Positions 1-10,653 of a stretch of 64,000 nt of DNA are shown one piece after another. The translations under genes and the position numbers were made by a program. The DNA comes from Sinohyriopsis cumingii (Eukaryota > Mollusca > Bivalvia > Unionida > Unionidae). The stretch lies in contig CM068842.1 of assembly GCA_028554795.2 (NCBI GenBank), positions 23,532,590 to 23,596,589 of the forward strand, given 5' to 3'. Position 1 is the stretch's first letter, and each line of letters begins with the position of its first letter. Under the pieces are notes generated by a model. It was not told the DNA's origin, made no database searches, and saw nothing but the letters and a program-made list of their open reading frames with translations.

Positions 1-715
1 CCTTGGTAGTCATCCTGAAAATCTCTTTATGACTACATCTTGTGAACATGTTGGAGATTTCACTAGAACAGTATTGCAGTATTAACTAATTCTGATTAAA
101 AATGGTGCTTATATGACTTTAACTTGTTGAGATTTTTTTGTACCCAAAAACATTACTTACAGATTTAACTAAACTTGTATGTGATGACATTTCAATATTG
201 TCTGATCCAACTAAAGTGGTTTTATCCATGTTATCAGATTTAGGATTAAAGGCAATGAGAAAGATGTTTTGTCTGCACTTAAAGTTATCCTGTTAACTCC
301 AAAATAAGAAGATAGTTTTGTTGCCAAGTTGGTATTGAATTTGTCGATTGTTTAAATACTTTGAGCAGTTAAAAAGAAGAAATTAGATTTATAGAATTTA
401 TTTTCAGCCAGTAAAAGTTGAGTGGAGTTAAACTTTAACATTGAGTTGGTGCTGTTGCCACCAATCATTTCAGCATCACTGTCATGCATTTTTGTCTGAG
501 AAAGCTGATACATGTACCTAAATCCAGTTTCAAATTTCTAGTGCCAGTGCTTAATTGTACCATAGCATCGAGATTCATTTGCATAAAATCATGTAAACTT
601 GCATTAAAATTAATTGTCTTTGCTGAATGCAAATAATTACAAGTTAAGTCAGTGATTAAAAGACAACTTTGGTCTCTTTTTTCAGAGAAGCTTCATTGAC
701 TCTTTTTCATTTCAG
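1..715 (+). other. intron of TRAFD1-like gene (partial)
   Basis: AT-rich non-coding sequence upstream of the first visible exon. It ends in a good polypyrimidine tract and acceptor at 711-715. A second strong acceptor ends at 685 and is in frame with the first, so the exon could be 30 nt longer (10 more codons, no stop). No other recognisable element is seen here. Confidence 0.55.
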
Positions 716-876
716 TCTGCTTGTGGTCATGATGTGATTGGCCCACAGTTGCCTCATGCTGCTGATGATGACCACAGTAACAATCGCCTTGACAACAGGA
801 CAGAGCATATGCCAGCATCACCACAACAACAACCAACCATTATTGACAACCTAGGTCACCTCAGAACTGAAGAACT
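716..876 (+). CDS. TRAFD1: TRAFD1-like gene, internal exon (first visible)
   Basis: Only one frame of this 161-nt exon is open. It enters in phase 0 after ...tttcag and ends two bases into a codon at a gtgaga donor (877). It encodes a hydrophilic linker rich in Gln, Asn, His and Asp and ending RTEEL. Joining to the next exon at 3178 gives a smooth reading EEL-YPEFDPF, which supports both splice sites. In the TRAFD1 family a disordered stretch like this precedes a C-terminal CEFC zinc finger. The upstream exons, which should carry the N-terminal TRAF-type finger, lie before base 1. The assignment rests on the neighbouring exon; this exon alone is not diagnostic. Confidence 0.7.
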
Positions 877-903
877 GTGAGAAATTTTTAATAATTTCAT
901 TAT

Positions 904-1200
904 TTAGCTCTCCTAGCCATAAAGACAAGAGAGCTTATGTTCTGCTTCTTCATCTTTTGTTTGTGCTGTTCTGTTGATTCACAGGTGCTAGTTACATCTT
1001 CTGAAAAAATAACTCAACAGAATATCACCAAAATTTGACAGAAAGTATCCCGGCATAAAAAGATCTTTTAGATTTCTTCAAATGATGCCAATTTGCCATC
1101 AGATAGTATCAAATATAGCCAGCTTTACTAAAATTGGACCAAATGACTTTTCTGAAACTTCTCTGTAGAAATTGACCAAATGTGACAGAACATGTTCTAG
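904..1200 (+). repeat. AGCTC-hairpin dispersed repeat with one module
   Basis: It starts with an imperfect hairpin (AGCTCTCC...GAGAGCT). About 100 bp further on comes a module reading 'ttgacagaaagtatcc', followed by 'aaatgatgcc'. The same module recurs at 40440-41210 in this orientation and at 54640-55060 and 63050-64000 in the opposite one. I recall similar diverged modules being abundant in bivalve genomes; their transposon class is not established here. Confidence 0.5.
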
Positions 1201-1324
1201 TAATAATGGCTTTATAAATGATACTGTTTCACCAATATATTAAGAAACACTCAAAGTTAATAATAATTTCATAATATAATTATCAAAAATAATATAATTC
1301 AATTTAAAGACTTTTCTTAGTTAC

Positions 1325-1505
1325 CAGTCTTTAATATGATGGACTCCTTCACAGGAGTACCAGGTTTTGATTCCCAGACCAGGTTGGTTTGGCTGCAGTG
1401 TTGTGTCCTTAGTCAAGACACATTAATCTCATTGCCAAACAGAAACTAAAGTCATTTGGCAAACACCATACAGCACACTTATCCCTAAGTATCAGAATTT
1501 CTCTA
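1325..1505 (+). mobile_element. possible tRNA-derived SINE (family 3), degenerate
   Basis: A weak B-box-like GGTTTTGATTCCC lies at about 1361. It is followed by the block tgtgtccttagtcaagacac. The same order (B box, then a tgtcctcgggca-type block) is seen clearly in the - strand element at 53222-53403. No target duplication was identified. Low certainty. Confidence 0.35.
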
Positions 1506-1696
1506 CATTTTTGCAAGAAAAAAAGTTTACTTTGAGAATAACATTTTTGTAAAAACCATGTCAAAAATTAAAAATATATATGTAGACAATTATTGCCAAA
1601 AACTTGACACCATTCTAATTTTTTGCATTTCATGCATTCTATACTTATCTTACACTGACAGTATTATGTTTGCTTTTTACACATACCATATATACT

Positions 1697-1890
1697 GGCT
1701 TATAAATCATCCTTGTCAGATCTAGATCTACCATCACATAATGGATTGGTAGATCTGGGTCTATTCAGTTTGTTAGGAATAATCAGTAATACAAACAGCA
1801 TAGACTCTGATTTGTCAGCACATTGTAAACAGCAGATCAGGGTATATGTTGTTTGAAGTTGGTCTTGACTTATAAGGGATTATATATGGT
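1697..1890. mobile_element. double-hairpin MITE, copy 1
   Basis: About 190 bp with two inner palindromes built from agatct(g/a)cca...tgg(t/c)agatct blocks. They are separated by a central inverted motif (gtttgtta...taatcagtaatac..). The flanks read as 'cttataa..'-type ends. Three related copies lie at 26195-26330, 35360-35540 and 61845-62040. No ORF, so it would be non-autonomous. Confidence 0.6.
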
Positions 1891-2176
1891 AGTTCAATAA
1901 ACCATCAGTATATTGGATTTTATTTCCCAGTCATTCAGTAGATCGGCATCAGCCTTTTCATCCTTCTTGTTCATCAGTGTATCTTTGCATCTCTCCCATT
2001 CATTCTTCTGTCGATCAGTGTATATGTACATCTGCCCAGTCATTCTTCCCGTCAGGACTGTATCACTTTGTTGAATACCTCTGTTTAAATTAAAAGTGTA
2101 GTTCTGAATACATCTTGGGTTGAAGCTGTGCCAGGCAGTAAAACTGGCTTACTATAACCTACTTTCCAGGGTTTAA

Positions 2177-2973
2177 CTCATTCGGCCCCAGCACTGTTAT
2201 CAGTATCGCTGCTGCTATGCCTCAGAAACACTAAGCTGTATCTAGCTGCTTGTGCCCCCGAGTTTTAACCTGTTTGAAAAATTTTGAAAACATAGTGCAC
2301 ATGCATTCACTTTTACCTTAATTTCTTTTATTATATCCAATTAAAATCCACGAAATTTTCACCATTTATTCCAAATGATTTTGTCTAGACAGTGATTTAT
2401 TTTTTTCCTATTTGTCCAAGTCTTTCACAACTTATTTATACAGTATTTACAAAATTATGTGCAACGTTTATCCGCAAGAACTCTATCATCATCGCTGTCA
2501 GCATCCTCATCTTCGGACAATTCAGTCTCAGAAACTTCTATGTCTGAATCTAAATCTTACAAAATATCCAACTGCCTAACATATCATTCCTCAGCTTGCT
2601 CAATATTTTCAAGATCAAACCCGAGAAACTCCTCATTTTTGCTCTCATCAATAATCACTCTTACGTCCGCCATCATTTACGATTTTTCATGAACAGAACA
2701 CATGTAGTTAAACCGCTCTCAAACAGTAGCCCTTGGCTTCTGAACAATTCAAATTTCCACAAATGAAAGTATAATCATTTCTGATTGGTTTATTCATTGT
2801 TTGGAATAAACCCATTTCTAACCAATCAGAGACATTGTATCTAACACAAATTCATCACGCCTGGAGATGGGATCGGCCATTGAATGCAGTAAACAATTCA
2901 CGACTACAGGCAGGATCGGCCAATGAATGCAGAAACCGGATCACGCCTACAGACAGGATCGGGGCCGAATGAG
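2177..2973 (-). mobile_element. piggyBac-like non-autonomous element
   Basis: The element is bounded by TTAA at 2173-2176 and 2974-2977. Inside these lie perfect 13-bp terminal inverted repeats (CTCATTCGGCCCC). TTAA target duplication with C-rich TIRs is the hallmark of piggyBac elements. On the - strand, 2670 down to 2459 reads as an acidic N-terminus (M-A-D-V-R..., then FLGFDLENI..., then an Asp/Ser/Glu-rich run) typical of piggyBac transposase starts, interrupted by two stops. The catalytic domain is absent. Near the right end a roughly 45-bp motif containing aggatcgg occurs three times (2870-2965), as subterminal repeats do. Confidence 0.8.
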
Positions 2974-3177
2974 TTAATCAAATTTGTTGCACAAAACAAA
3001 AGTTACTATGTATTTCTGTCTGTAACTATCAAAGTTGTCATGTGGGTCATTTGACCTAATATCCAGGATGTATTGAACATTATTTAAAAATACTGTCTTA
3101 TGCACCAGAAGTATGGGTATTTTGTGAGTTCCTATTTTCTAATAACTTAGCTTTTTGTATGTCCATGTGTGTTTCAG

Positions 3178-3298
3178 CTATCCAGAGTTCGATCCCTTCA
3201 GTATTGACAACATCGAGGTTGTTGCCCCACATGTGGACATGTTACCCTGCGAATTTTGTGATGAATTGTTCCCATTAGATATTCTTGTTCACCATCAG
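3178..3298 (+). CDS. TRAFD1: TRAFD1-like gene, exon with CEFC zinc finger
   Basis: This 121-nt exon starts one base before a codon boundary (completing the split Leu codon from 876) and ends in phase 0 at CAG/gtaagg. It encodes YPEFDPF... followed by MLPCEFCDELFP and LVHHQ. The next exon supplies ALC, completing a C-x2-C...H-x4-C finger split by the intron. Human TRAFD1, as I recall it, carries closely similar IMLPCEFC and IPCEFC fingers in its central and C-terminal parts; XAF1 is related. TRAFD1 (FLN29) is a cytosolic negative-feedback regulator of innate immune signalling in vertebrates. The function in this organism is inferred only. Confidence 0.85.
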
Positions 3299-4076
3299 GT
3301 AAGGAGTGTATCTGTTGATATATTAACTTCTTTTAGACCTTCCTGATGCATCCAGTTTATTTTTTAAAGTTGTTTTTTGGCTGCTGCTGTGAATAAATTA
3401 GATTAATAAATACAGTAATAAATACAACTGTTGAACAATACACCAGTAAATGAATTCATTTTGGTGAATTTAACATGTAACAAACCACAGAGACATAGAT
3501 GATCAGCAGCATGTGTTGTAATTGGATCTATCATTCTTGACGTGATGGATAAGACAGTTTGCACAAAAGTATTGACAGGTTTCTGGTCATGACGTAATTG
3601 AAAGTACCTCCCTTTATTGTGGAAAATAGTAGGTAGTGCTAGTGGTTTGTACCTACAAAAAAAGTAAACTCTAATAAATATAGGTTACATTAATACAAAA
3701 ATAAAAAAATAAGCTGCATTGTCATGAAACTAATGGAACCTTTCTAAAGATTGATTGTAGACTCCACCCCCACCCCCATTAAAAAATTAACAGATTGCAA
3801 CTAACAACTCACCGGCCACTGCTGTTGCTGGATAGGTGTGAGTATTACATAAATACAGCCATGCTGTATAATTGTTACCTGACTTGTGAGAATAACTCCA
3901 ACATCTTAATAAATTGCTACTAAGTAACATATACTGATTTGCATAGTCACAGTGTCATAATTTCTCATCGAATTTCTGTGGAACATTTTGTCCAACATAA
4001 AGATTTGGATTTTTATCTAAGTTCCTATTTTAATAAATAGGCAGAATTACCTCTACTCAGCTGATCTATCAATTGT

Positions 4077-5064
4077 ATGCCTATGTCATGCACTGTGTAT
4101 GGAACATATATTATTAACTTCCTATGCCTATGTCATGCACTGTGTATGGAACATATATTATTAACTTCCTATGCCTATGTCGTGCACTGTGTATGGAACA
4201 TATGTTATTAACTTCCTATGCCTATGTCATGCACTGGGTATGGAACATATATTATTAACTTCCTATGCCTATGTCATGCACTGTGTATGGAACATATATT
4301 ATTAACTTCCTGTGCCTATGTCGTGCACTGTGTATGGAACATATATTATTAACTTCCTATGCCTGTGTCATGCTCTGTGTGTGGAACATATATTATTAAC
4401 TTCCTATGCCTATGTCATGCACTGTGTATGGAACATATATTATTAACTTCCTATGCCTATGTCGTGCACTGTGTATGGAACATATGTTATTAACTTCCTA
4501 TGCCTATGTCATGCACTGGGTATGGAACATATATTATTAACTTCCTATGCCTATGTCATGCACTGTGTATGGAACATATATTATTAACTTCCTGTGCCTA
4601 TGTCGTGCACTGTGTATGGAACATATATTATTAACTTCCTATGCCTGTGTCATGCTCTGTGTGTGGAACATATATTATTAACTTCCTATGCCTATGTCAT
4701 GCACTGTGTATGGAACATATATTATTAACTTCCTATGCCTATATCATGCACTGTGTATGGAACATATATTATTAACTTCCTATGCCTCTGTCATGCACTG
4801 TGTATGGAACATACATTATTAACTTCCTGTTCCTATGTCATGCACTGTGTATGGAACATATATTATTAACTTCCTATGCCTATGTCATGCACTGTGTATG
4901 GAACATATATTATTAACTTCCTATGCCTATGTCATGCACTGGGTATGGAACATATATTATTAACTTCCTATGCCTATGTCATGCACTGGGTATGGAACAT
5001 ATATTATTAATTTCCTATGCCTATGTCATGCACTGTGAATGGAACATATATTATTAACTTCCTA
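4077..5064. repeat. 47-bp minisatellite, about 21 copies
   Basis: The unit runs atgcctatgtcatgcactgt and on to ...attaacttcct, 47 bp, head to tail. Diagnostic variants (tcgtgc; catatgtta; cactgggta; cctgtgcc; gtcatgctctgtgtgtgg) recur in the same order six units apart: units 3-7 match units 9-13. The array therefore has a 282-bp higher-order repeat and later single-unit spread. Confidence 0.95.
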
Positions 5065-5795
5065 TCTATCCATCAATCTGTCCATCCATACATTTTCATA
5101 TTTTTGTTAGAGCTTAATCAGTTTAGAAGCTCTGGTTAGGCAGTCAGATTTTTAACAAGGCTATTTGCTAGATGTATATATAAATTTAGTTTGATTTTAA
5201 ACTTTGGTTATATTTGATTGGGGGCCTCCTGTGTGCTGACAGATGTAGAATGGCTTATTCAGGTTGTTGGAGGTTCCTAATGGGGGCAACCTCTTTGACA
5301 TGAGATATGTTCCATTAAGTTGTTCCAGCAGAGTAGCTATGGGAAGTGTTAAAAATGTACAATAAAAAATTGGACTTTGTATCTTGAAGATTTCCCCACA
5401 TTTGCTTTTATCTTTGTTTTCTGAGTCTTTATTATGCTGTCTAAACCACTATGCACTACATAGCCAAGATTGTGCTGATGTGCCTTTACACCCTGTATAT
5501 ACATATATTTGACAGGATAGTGGTTCCTGCCTGATCAAGGCTTCTATGCCAAGACACATTGACTTTAGAAAGACTGGGTGAATTGTCTTTTGCATTGTTT
5601 TGTTCCATTTATGTATAACAATTTGCTTGTAGTTCAGATCACTCACTAAATTTAGTTTTAGAAAACAAAAATAATCTCACTAATACTTATGTAGTTCTGA
5701 CCTGCAGAATTTATGCGAGTCATTTTTGACCTCTTTTTGTACATTTTGAGAGTTTTTGAAAGATAAGGTGATTGTTAGCTCCACAGATTCTTAGC

Positions 5796-6049
5796 GGGGC
5801 CCGAGTGGCCGAGTGGTCTAAACGGCTCTCCATTACGGATCACTGCCATCTCACCTCAGTCTGCGTGGGTTCGAGTCTCAGATTCAGCCAATGTGGGTAT
5901 GTGAGAAAGCTTGCCGGTAGCTTCTCATGGGTTGATGGTTCTTTCCGGAGTTTTCCCAGGTTCTTCCTCCACCATTAAGACTTGCTGCCATGTATAGCCT
6001 ATCATGGGCTGAAAAATGGTGTTAAACCCTACAACAACAACAACAACAA
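5796..6049 (+). mobile_element. tRNA-derived SINE, family 1, copy a
   Basis: The tRNA-like head has an A box (GGCCGAGTGGTCTAA) and a B box (GGTTCGAGTCT). A body with a conserved 'ctgccatgtatagcctatc' block follows, then a gttaaaccctacaa tail running into (CAA)n. It is flanked by near-identical 12-bp duplications cagattcttagc/cagattgttagc (5784-5795; 6050-6061). The short ORF across it is incidental. Confidence 0.9.
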
Positions 6050-6175
6050 CAGATTGTTAGCTCTACACGACTCTTTGAAGCTATTACAACTTTGTGTTAT
6101 AACAGTCAATTACTATAGTGATTAAAGTGATATGTTGTCTTATGGGCATATTGACTAGCAAATTTTCATTTTTCC

Positions 6176-6485
6176 TCTCTAAGCCTGTAGTGTGTAATTG
6201 TGTCAGAGCATTCATACATACTCTAAGCCTGTAGTGTGTAATTGTGTCAGAGCATTCATACATACTCTAAGCCTGTAGTGTTTAATTGTGTCAGAGCATT
6301 CATACATACTCTAAGCCTGTAGTGTGTAATTGTGTCAGAGCATTCATACATACTCTAAGCCTGTAGTGTGTAATTGTGTCAGAGCATTCATACATACTCT
6401 AAACCTGTAGTGTGTAATTGTGTCAGAGCATTCATACATACTCTAAGCCTGTAGTGTGTAATTGTGTCAGAGCATTCGTACATAA
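6176..6485. repeat. 44-bp tandem repeat, 7 copies
   Basis: The unit begins ctctaagcctgtagtgtgta and ends cattcatacata. The copies are nearly identical; single substitutions occur in copies 3, 6 and 7. The high similarity suggests recent expansion. Confidence 0.95.
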
Positions 6486-6929
6486 ATCTGGTCATAAAAC
6501 TCACTGAGATGTTTTTTAAAAGTAGAGGACAATAATTTACCAAATTAGTACTTGTAAATATCTGAGTTGGTTACACTTTTTTTATTAAAGCATATTTCTC
6601 AGATACAAGATATGAAACTTGGGAGATGCATCTAAATAAGTATAACACCATGAGCTTCCCAAATAGGCCACTATGTCTTGTCTTTCACAATTTTCTGTGT
6701 TTTTTTCAATACTTTTTGGTTAAAATTAAGCTCTCAGGCAGAATGCATTGTACAGTTGCATCATGCAGTTTGGCAATGTACCTCCTTGAGTGCTGCATTA
6801 TAATCTGCCAAACTAGGTCAATGTTATCTCAGTGAGATGCTGCACTAATGTGGGTTTGATGTTTTGTCAAACCTGAGTTTTCAGTTACAGCCTTCGATTG
6901 AATAAGCACAAAACTTAGTGAGAAGTTCT

Positions 6930-7210
6930 GTGGTAATAGATGCGGGAGAATGCTGGTTTGAACCCCAGCTGCTGGTTTGAACCCCAGCTGAGTCATACGA
7001 AAGACTTATAAAAATGGTGCTCAGCATTAAGAGGTTAGTACTGGTCAGTCTGGTGTCAGGATAAATTGACTAGGTGGGACATCATGCTACATGTCTGCTG
7101 CATGATGCCCCAGTGCTAGACATCAATATAAACTGTCACACTGCAGATATTGTAATGATATGACTGATTTTTTTTAAAAGCTATGTTAAAAGAAATCCAA
7201 ATCCAAATCC
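6930..7210 (+). mobile_element. tRNA-derived SINE, family 2, damaged head
   Basis: The body matches family 2 (ctcagcattaagaggttag, ggtgggacatcatgc, catctaaact-type block, ttaaaa-aatccaaatcc tail). The A-box half is missing, and the B-box segment ctggtttgaaccccag occurs twice in tandem. A direct repeat aactaggtca sits at 6811-6820 and directly after the tail at 7211-7220. It may be the target duplication of a longer insertion. Confidence 0.75.
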
Positions 7211-7744
7211 AACTAGGTCACTATTAACTGCCTCTCATACATTATTCATTTGTTACTTTTGAACTGGCATTGCCACAGGGAGCGGTATTTGTTCTACATG
7301 TCTGGAAAAACATCTCTAGGTTTGATATATACATTAATTATGCATTGTGTTGGCAAAGATCTGAAAGTCCATTCAGCAGACTTCGTAATCAGCAATGTAG
7401 CATGTTCTCAATTAAACAGTTTGTCTCATTATTGTATAATAGGCTTCATGTGAGTTACCAGGATTAGCTGTGAAAAGTTATCTACCTTGTCCTGACAACA
7501 AGGGGAATGTGCATGCGAGATAGGATAGTAACCTTGTTGTTTATGTTGACATATGCCATTATTTATCATTTTTTAGTTGTAATTCTACTGAACAAAGTTT
7601 TGTAAACTGGAGACATTAATAAATAAAACATGCAGCCTAAGCTTGTTAAGTATTTATAAGAAGCAGTGTGGTCTGTGTTCATTACATGATTAAAAATATT
7701 GGTATTTTTTTATAATACTTTTTGAGGTTGATGTATGCTTATTT

Positions 7745-7985
7745 TTTAAAGTTCCTGCATTGGAAAAGACATCTGGTGGTATCGAGGGGAGGTAATGGGC
7801 AAGAGTTATTGCCCTTCGTCTATTGAATTAACAAGAAAAGACAATTTTAGACTTTTGGTAGGGCTGGATTTGCGAGGTAGCAGGCTAATATTCCTAACGT
7901 AATGTGGTTGGGTAATTATTCATGGAGAAACATAATCTACTTTAAAAATTGCTTTATTTTAAAGTTCCTGCATGGGAAAAGATGT
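7745..7985 (+). repeat. dispersed repeat C, copy 1
   Basis: It contains ggggaggtaatgggcaagag and ttattgccctt, then ctggatttgcgaggtagcag and a ttgggtaatta-ttc...gagaaac end. It is flanked by a roughly 28-bp near-repeat (ttaaagttcctgcat-ggaaaaga) at 7748-7771 and 7958-7981. Related copies lie at 13510-13660, 15505-15660, 43350-43660 and 51279-51480. It has no ORF; the type is unknown. Confidence 0.6.
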
Positions 7986-8284
7986 ATTTGAATTTAAATA
8001 CAGTGCCTGAGTTGATAAACAATTAAGATTCTCTTCTGCATTGTTTGTGAATGTTAAACTGTGCATTAAATTTATGTGCAGTATGACAGGACTTCTTCAT
8101 TCTTTCATTTTGGTACCTGTGCAGCCAAAAATTGTTTTTGAAAACTTGCTACAAGCTGTCTGCAAAGTGTCATACTAATAATGATGATGGTTAATCCAAG
8201 GAAAATGTATGTCTTTGTTTGAGACTTGAAACTAGACTTTGCAATGGTTTCAACATATTTGAAAACTTATTTTCAATTTTACAG

Positions 8285-8842
8285 GCTCTGTGTGATAAAA
8301 ATGGTACTAGTACACCTAGATCCACCACACCTGCCACAAGAACCACACAACCAAAGAAAAAGTTGACAAGTATCTCCCCCTCATATGACATTCCAAATAT
8401 GCGCTCACTTCGGCATCAACCTCCACCACACTTACAGTGGCAAGAGGATAGCACAGAGGACCAAACTAAGAGTAGATCGAGTAGAAATAAGATGTCATCA
8501 AATGTTGTCAACAGCACTGGAGCTTTAGGAGGCACTGGAGGCAACCTCAGCTCATTTGGGCCAAAATATGGAGGAAAGTACGAACATCAGGATCGTGATC
8601 ATGGATCCAGCTACCAACAGCCACTTCCTTTATCTGGACAAAGTTCAAATGTTGATAGAGAATCAACAAGGAATGTACCAGCAAGAATGAGAAAGTCGGG
8701 TAGTGATACTAAAATAAGAAGTGCACTAGATAGCCTTTTAAAAGAGTCATCAGACACTCCACAAACACATGACCTTCTTGGGCATATCTCTTCAGGGAGG
8801 AAGAATCAGAAAAATGACATGAACAGCCAGCAGCAGAGAAAG
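8285..8842 (+). CDS. TRAFD1: TRAFD1-like gene, large low-complexity exon
   Basis: The exon is 558 nt (186 codons), phase 0 to phase 0, after acceptor ttttacag. Its first residues, ALC, supply the last cysteine of the CEFC finger begun in the previous exon. The rest is Ser/Thr/Gln/Asn/Arg-rich and probably disordered, as in the C-terminal half of vertebrate TRAFD1. It contains a short helical-looking segment (residues about 145-160, IRSALDSLLKE). The donor could be AAAG/gtaccc (8843) or GAG/gtaact (8862); if unspliced the frame closes at 8882-8884. Neither donor is in phase with the next visible exon, so an exon is missing from this model. Confidence 0.75.
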
Positions 8843-9092
8843 GTACCCTGGGGAGCTAGAGGTAACTGGAGAATTCTAAGCTGATGGATAAAAGCTAATT
8901 GTAGTAAGATAGTTTGTGCTGACTTGTTTCATTAATCTCTTTATGTAGCTCAGTGTATATCCCAGACCAGGTTTAACAGCAGAATGGTTCCTCACATATG
9001 GTTTGTTTTGTTGAGTTTTTAATTCACATTATAGATAAGATTTTTTTTAATGAATTTCTCATGTCATATAAAGGTTAGGGAAATCATTTTAA

Positions 9093-9195
<103 letters not shown>

Positions 9196-9234
9196 ATGAA
9201 CATGGAATTTTATGGTTTGATTGACTTACGATAG

Positions 9235-9263
9235 CATTGTTTTAAGTGTAATATTTGTTGCAG
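9235..9263 (+). CDS. candidate 29-nt micro-exon of TRAFD1-like gene
   Basis: It ends at a consensus donor CAG/gtaagt (9264) and begins after a weak tag acceptor (9232-9234). At 29 nt it is open in phase 0 and changes phase from 0 to 2, exactly what is needed to join exon 8285-8842 to exon 26690-26813. It would encode HCFKCNICC plus a split Arg codon. A phase match alone has a one-in-three chance and the acceptor is poor, so this is only a proposal. Confidence 0.2.
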
Positions 9264-10076
9264 GTAAGTATATACATGAACACACATCATTTCCTTTGTT
9301 GGTACTAAACGATAACATCAGTGTGGCTCAAGTCCTGCTGAATTTTCAACATTGGCACATATTTATTAATTATATCACATGTCTCTGTAATCTCTTTATG
9401 TGGAAGAAGTATTATGTTAAACCCTTGTATTGTGGGTGCACACTATATAAAGCAAATAGAGTTTCAAATGTGACTTGACTGGTTCTTAATTTACAAATAT
9501 ATGTGCAGAGGTTATATGTGATTGGAATGTCACTCAGCAATGTCGGTCAGGTCATGAAATTAACCTAGGATGTAATTTGTTGCCATTGAGATCTATATTC
9601 TGAACTACTTTTATTTACATGGAAGAATATGATCGCTGAAGGAGACAAAGTCACAATCAGAATGACTTTGGCCTTTGCTGTCGTAGCATGTGGTGCATTC
9701 AGCCAAATGCAGCTCTCCAAACACACCAGGTTAATGTGTATTCCAACAACTACTTCTTAGGTTATTTCACATCCTGATGGAAATGGTCAAGCAATGTTCC
9801 AGTTGAGGTTATATATGAGGCCTGTGGGAATGAACCTTATCAAATTTGTTGACATGCCTACATCTTGTGATTTTTAACCAGTTGTCAGATTATAATAATA
9901 TCTTAATTATACTATGTCAGCAAAGGGGTTTCCTGACCTTATTCTTTGCCTTGAAAATAAAGAAAACCACATTCCTTGCAAAAGACAGGTCAAAATTTGA
10001 GGTCACTTGCCATCCATTCATTGGAAAATGGCAAAACAGTGAAAGCTAACTGATATGATCTTGAGGATGAGAAACT

Positions 10077-10520
10077 GTGAAAATCTGTTTCCTGAATATA
10101 TTAGCTTCAGCATGCAGAGTCAGTGAATTACATGCCCTCTCGGTTGACCCTGTCTACTTTCAGTTTCAATCAGATGGCTCTGCAGTCCTTATGACACAGC
10201 CTGGTTTTGTCACCAAGAATAGGTTGCTCTCCTTGGGCAATAAAAATGTTATCATAGGTCCTCTCCCCTGTATTGACATATCCAAGAGGCTTTCAAACAG
10301 GATCCAAGACATGCACTCAGAATATATCTGAAGCATACTGAGTCATGGTTAAGGATGCCTCTCTCTTGCCCTGTAAACCTGGCAACCCTCTCATCATAAC
10401 TGAATTGGGTAATACATATGGCATACTCTGGCTTATCACCAGAACAGAGTCATCTGATGAAGATCTCTACTCATGAAATAAGAGCAATCTCTACAAGCCC
10501 TGCACATTCCACACAGATTT
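10077..10520 (+). pseudogene. DIRS-like tyrosine recombinase remnant
   Basis: One frame (10077-10331) reads ...LASACRVSELHALSV, then a segment containing PGFVTKNR. This matches the region around the first catalytic Arg of DIRS-type tyrosine recombinases. After the TGA at 10329, a -1 shift restores a similar reading (YLKHTESWLRMPLS). About 10463-10500 gives ISTHEIRAISTS, containing the HxxR motif of the box II region. The distal catalytic Tyr was not found. The fragment lacks the rest of a DIRS element (gag, RT). The class is assigned from these motifs by memory of the family. Confidence 0.65.
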
Positions 10521-10653
10521 ACAATGTTCAGTAATTTTGTCCCAGATCATTGTGTCTGAATTCAGCATCTAATATACAGCATGAACAGAGTATTAACAGC
10601 GTTTACATGCTGTCTGATATTGTACCATTGGGGTTTGCAATTAATCTATAATA

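Larger units (their letters stand above)
877..3177 (+). other. intron of TRAFD1-like gene with TE insertions
   Basis: Intron between exons 716-876 and 3178-3298. It holds an AGCTC-hairpin repeat (904-1200), a possible tRNA-SINE (1325-1505), a double-hairpin MITE (1697-1890) and a piggyBac-like element (2177-2973). The remainder shows nothing recognisable. Confidence 0.6.
3299..8284 (+). other. intron of TRAFD1-like gene (5 kb)
   Basis: The intron contains a 47-bp minisatellite (4077-5064), SINE family 1 (5796-6049), a 44-bp array (6176-6485), SINE family 2 (about 6930-7210) and dispersed repeat C (7745-7985). The sequence from 5430 to 5510 resembles 35960-36040, an unclassified dispersed repeat. 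Nothing recognisable was seen in 3299-4076, 6490-6920 or 7985-8284. Confidence 0.6.

Noticed and set aside
4077-5064. CRISPR-like array
   Set aside because: Whole 47-bp units repeat without distinct spacers, in an animal-type intron.
5772-5978. 68-codon ORF, and similar ORFs at 14940-15146 and 29652-29843
   Set aside because: They run through SINE family 1 copies and resemble each other only because of that.
8219-8284. extension of the TRAFD1-like exon upstream to an ATG at 8219
   Set aside because: A clear acceptor ends at 8284, and the previous exon's finger needs the ALC that starts at 8285.
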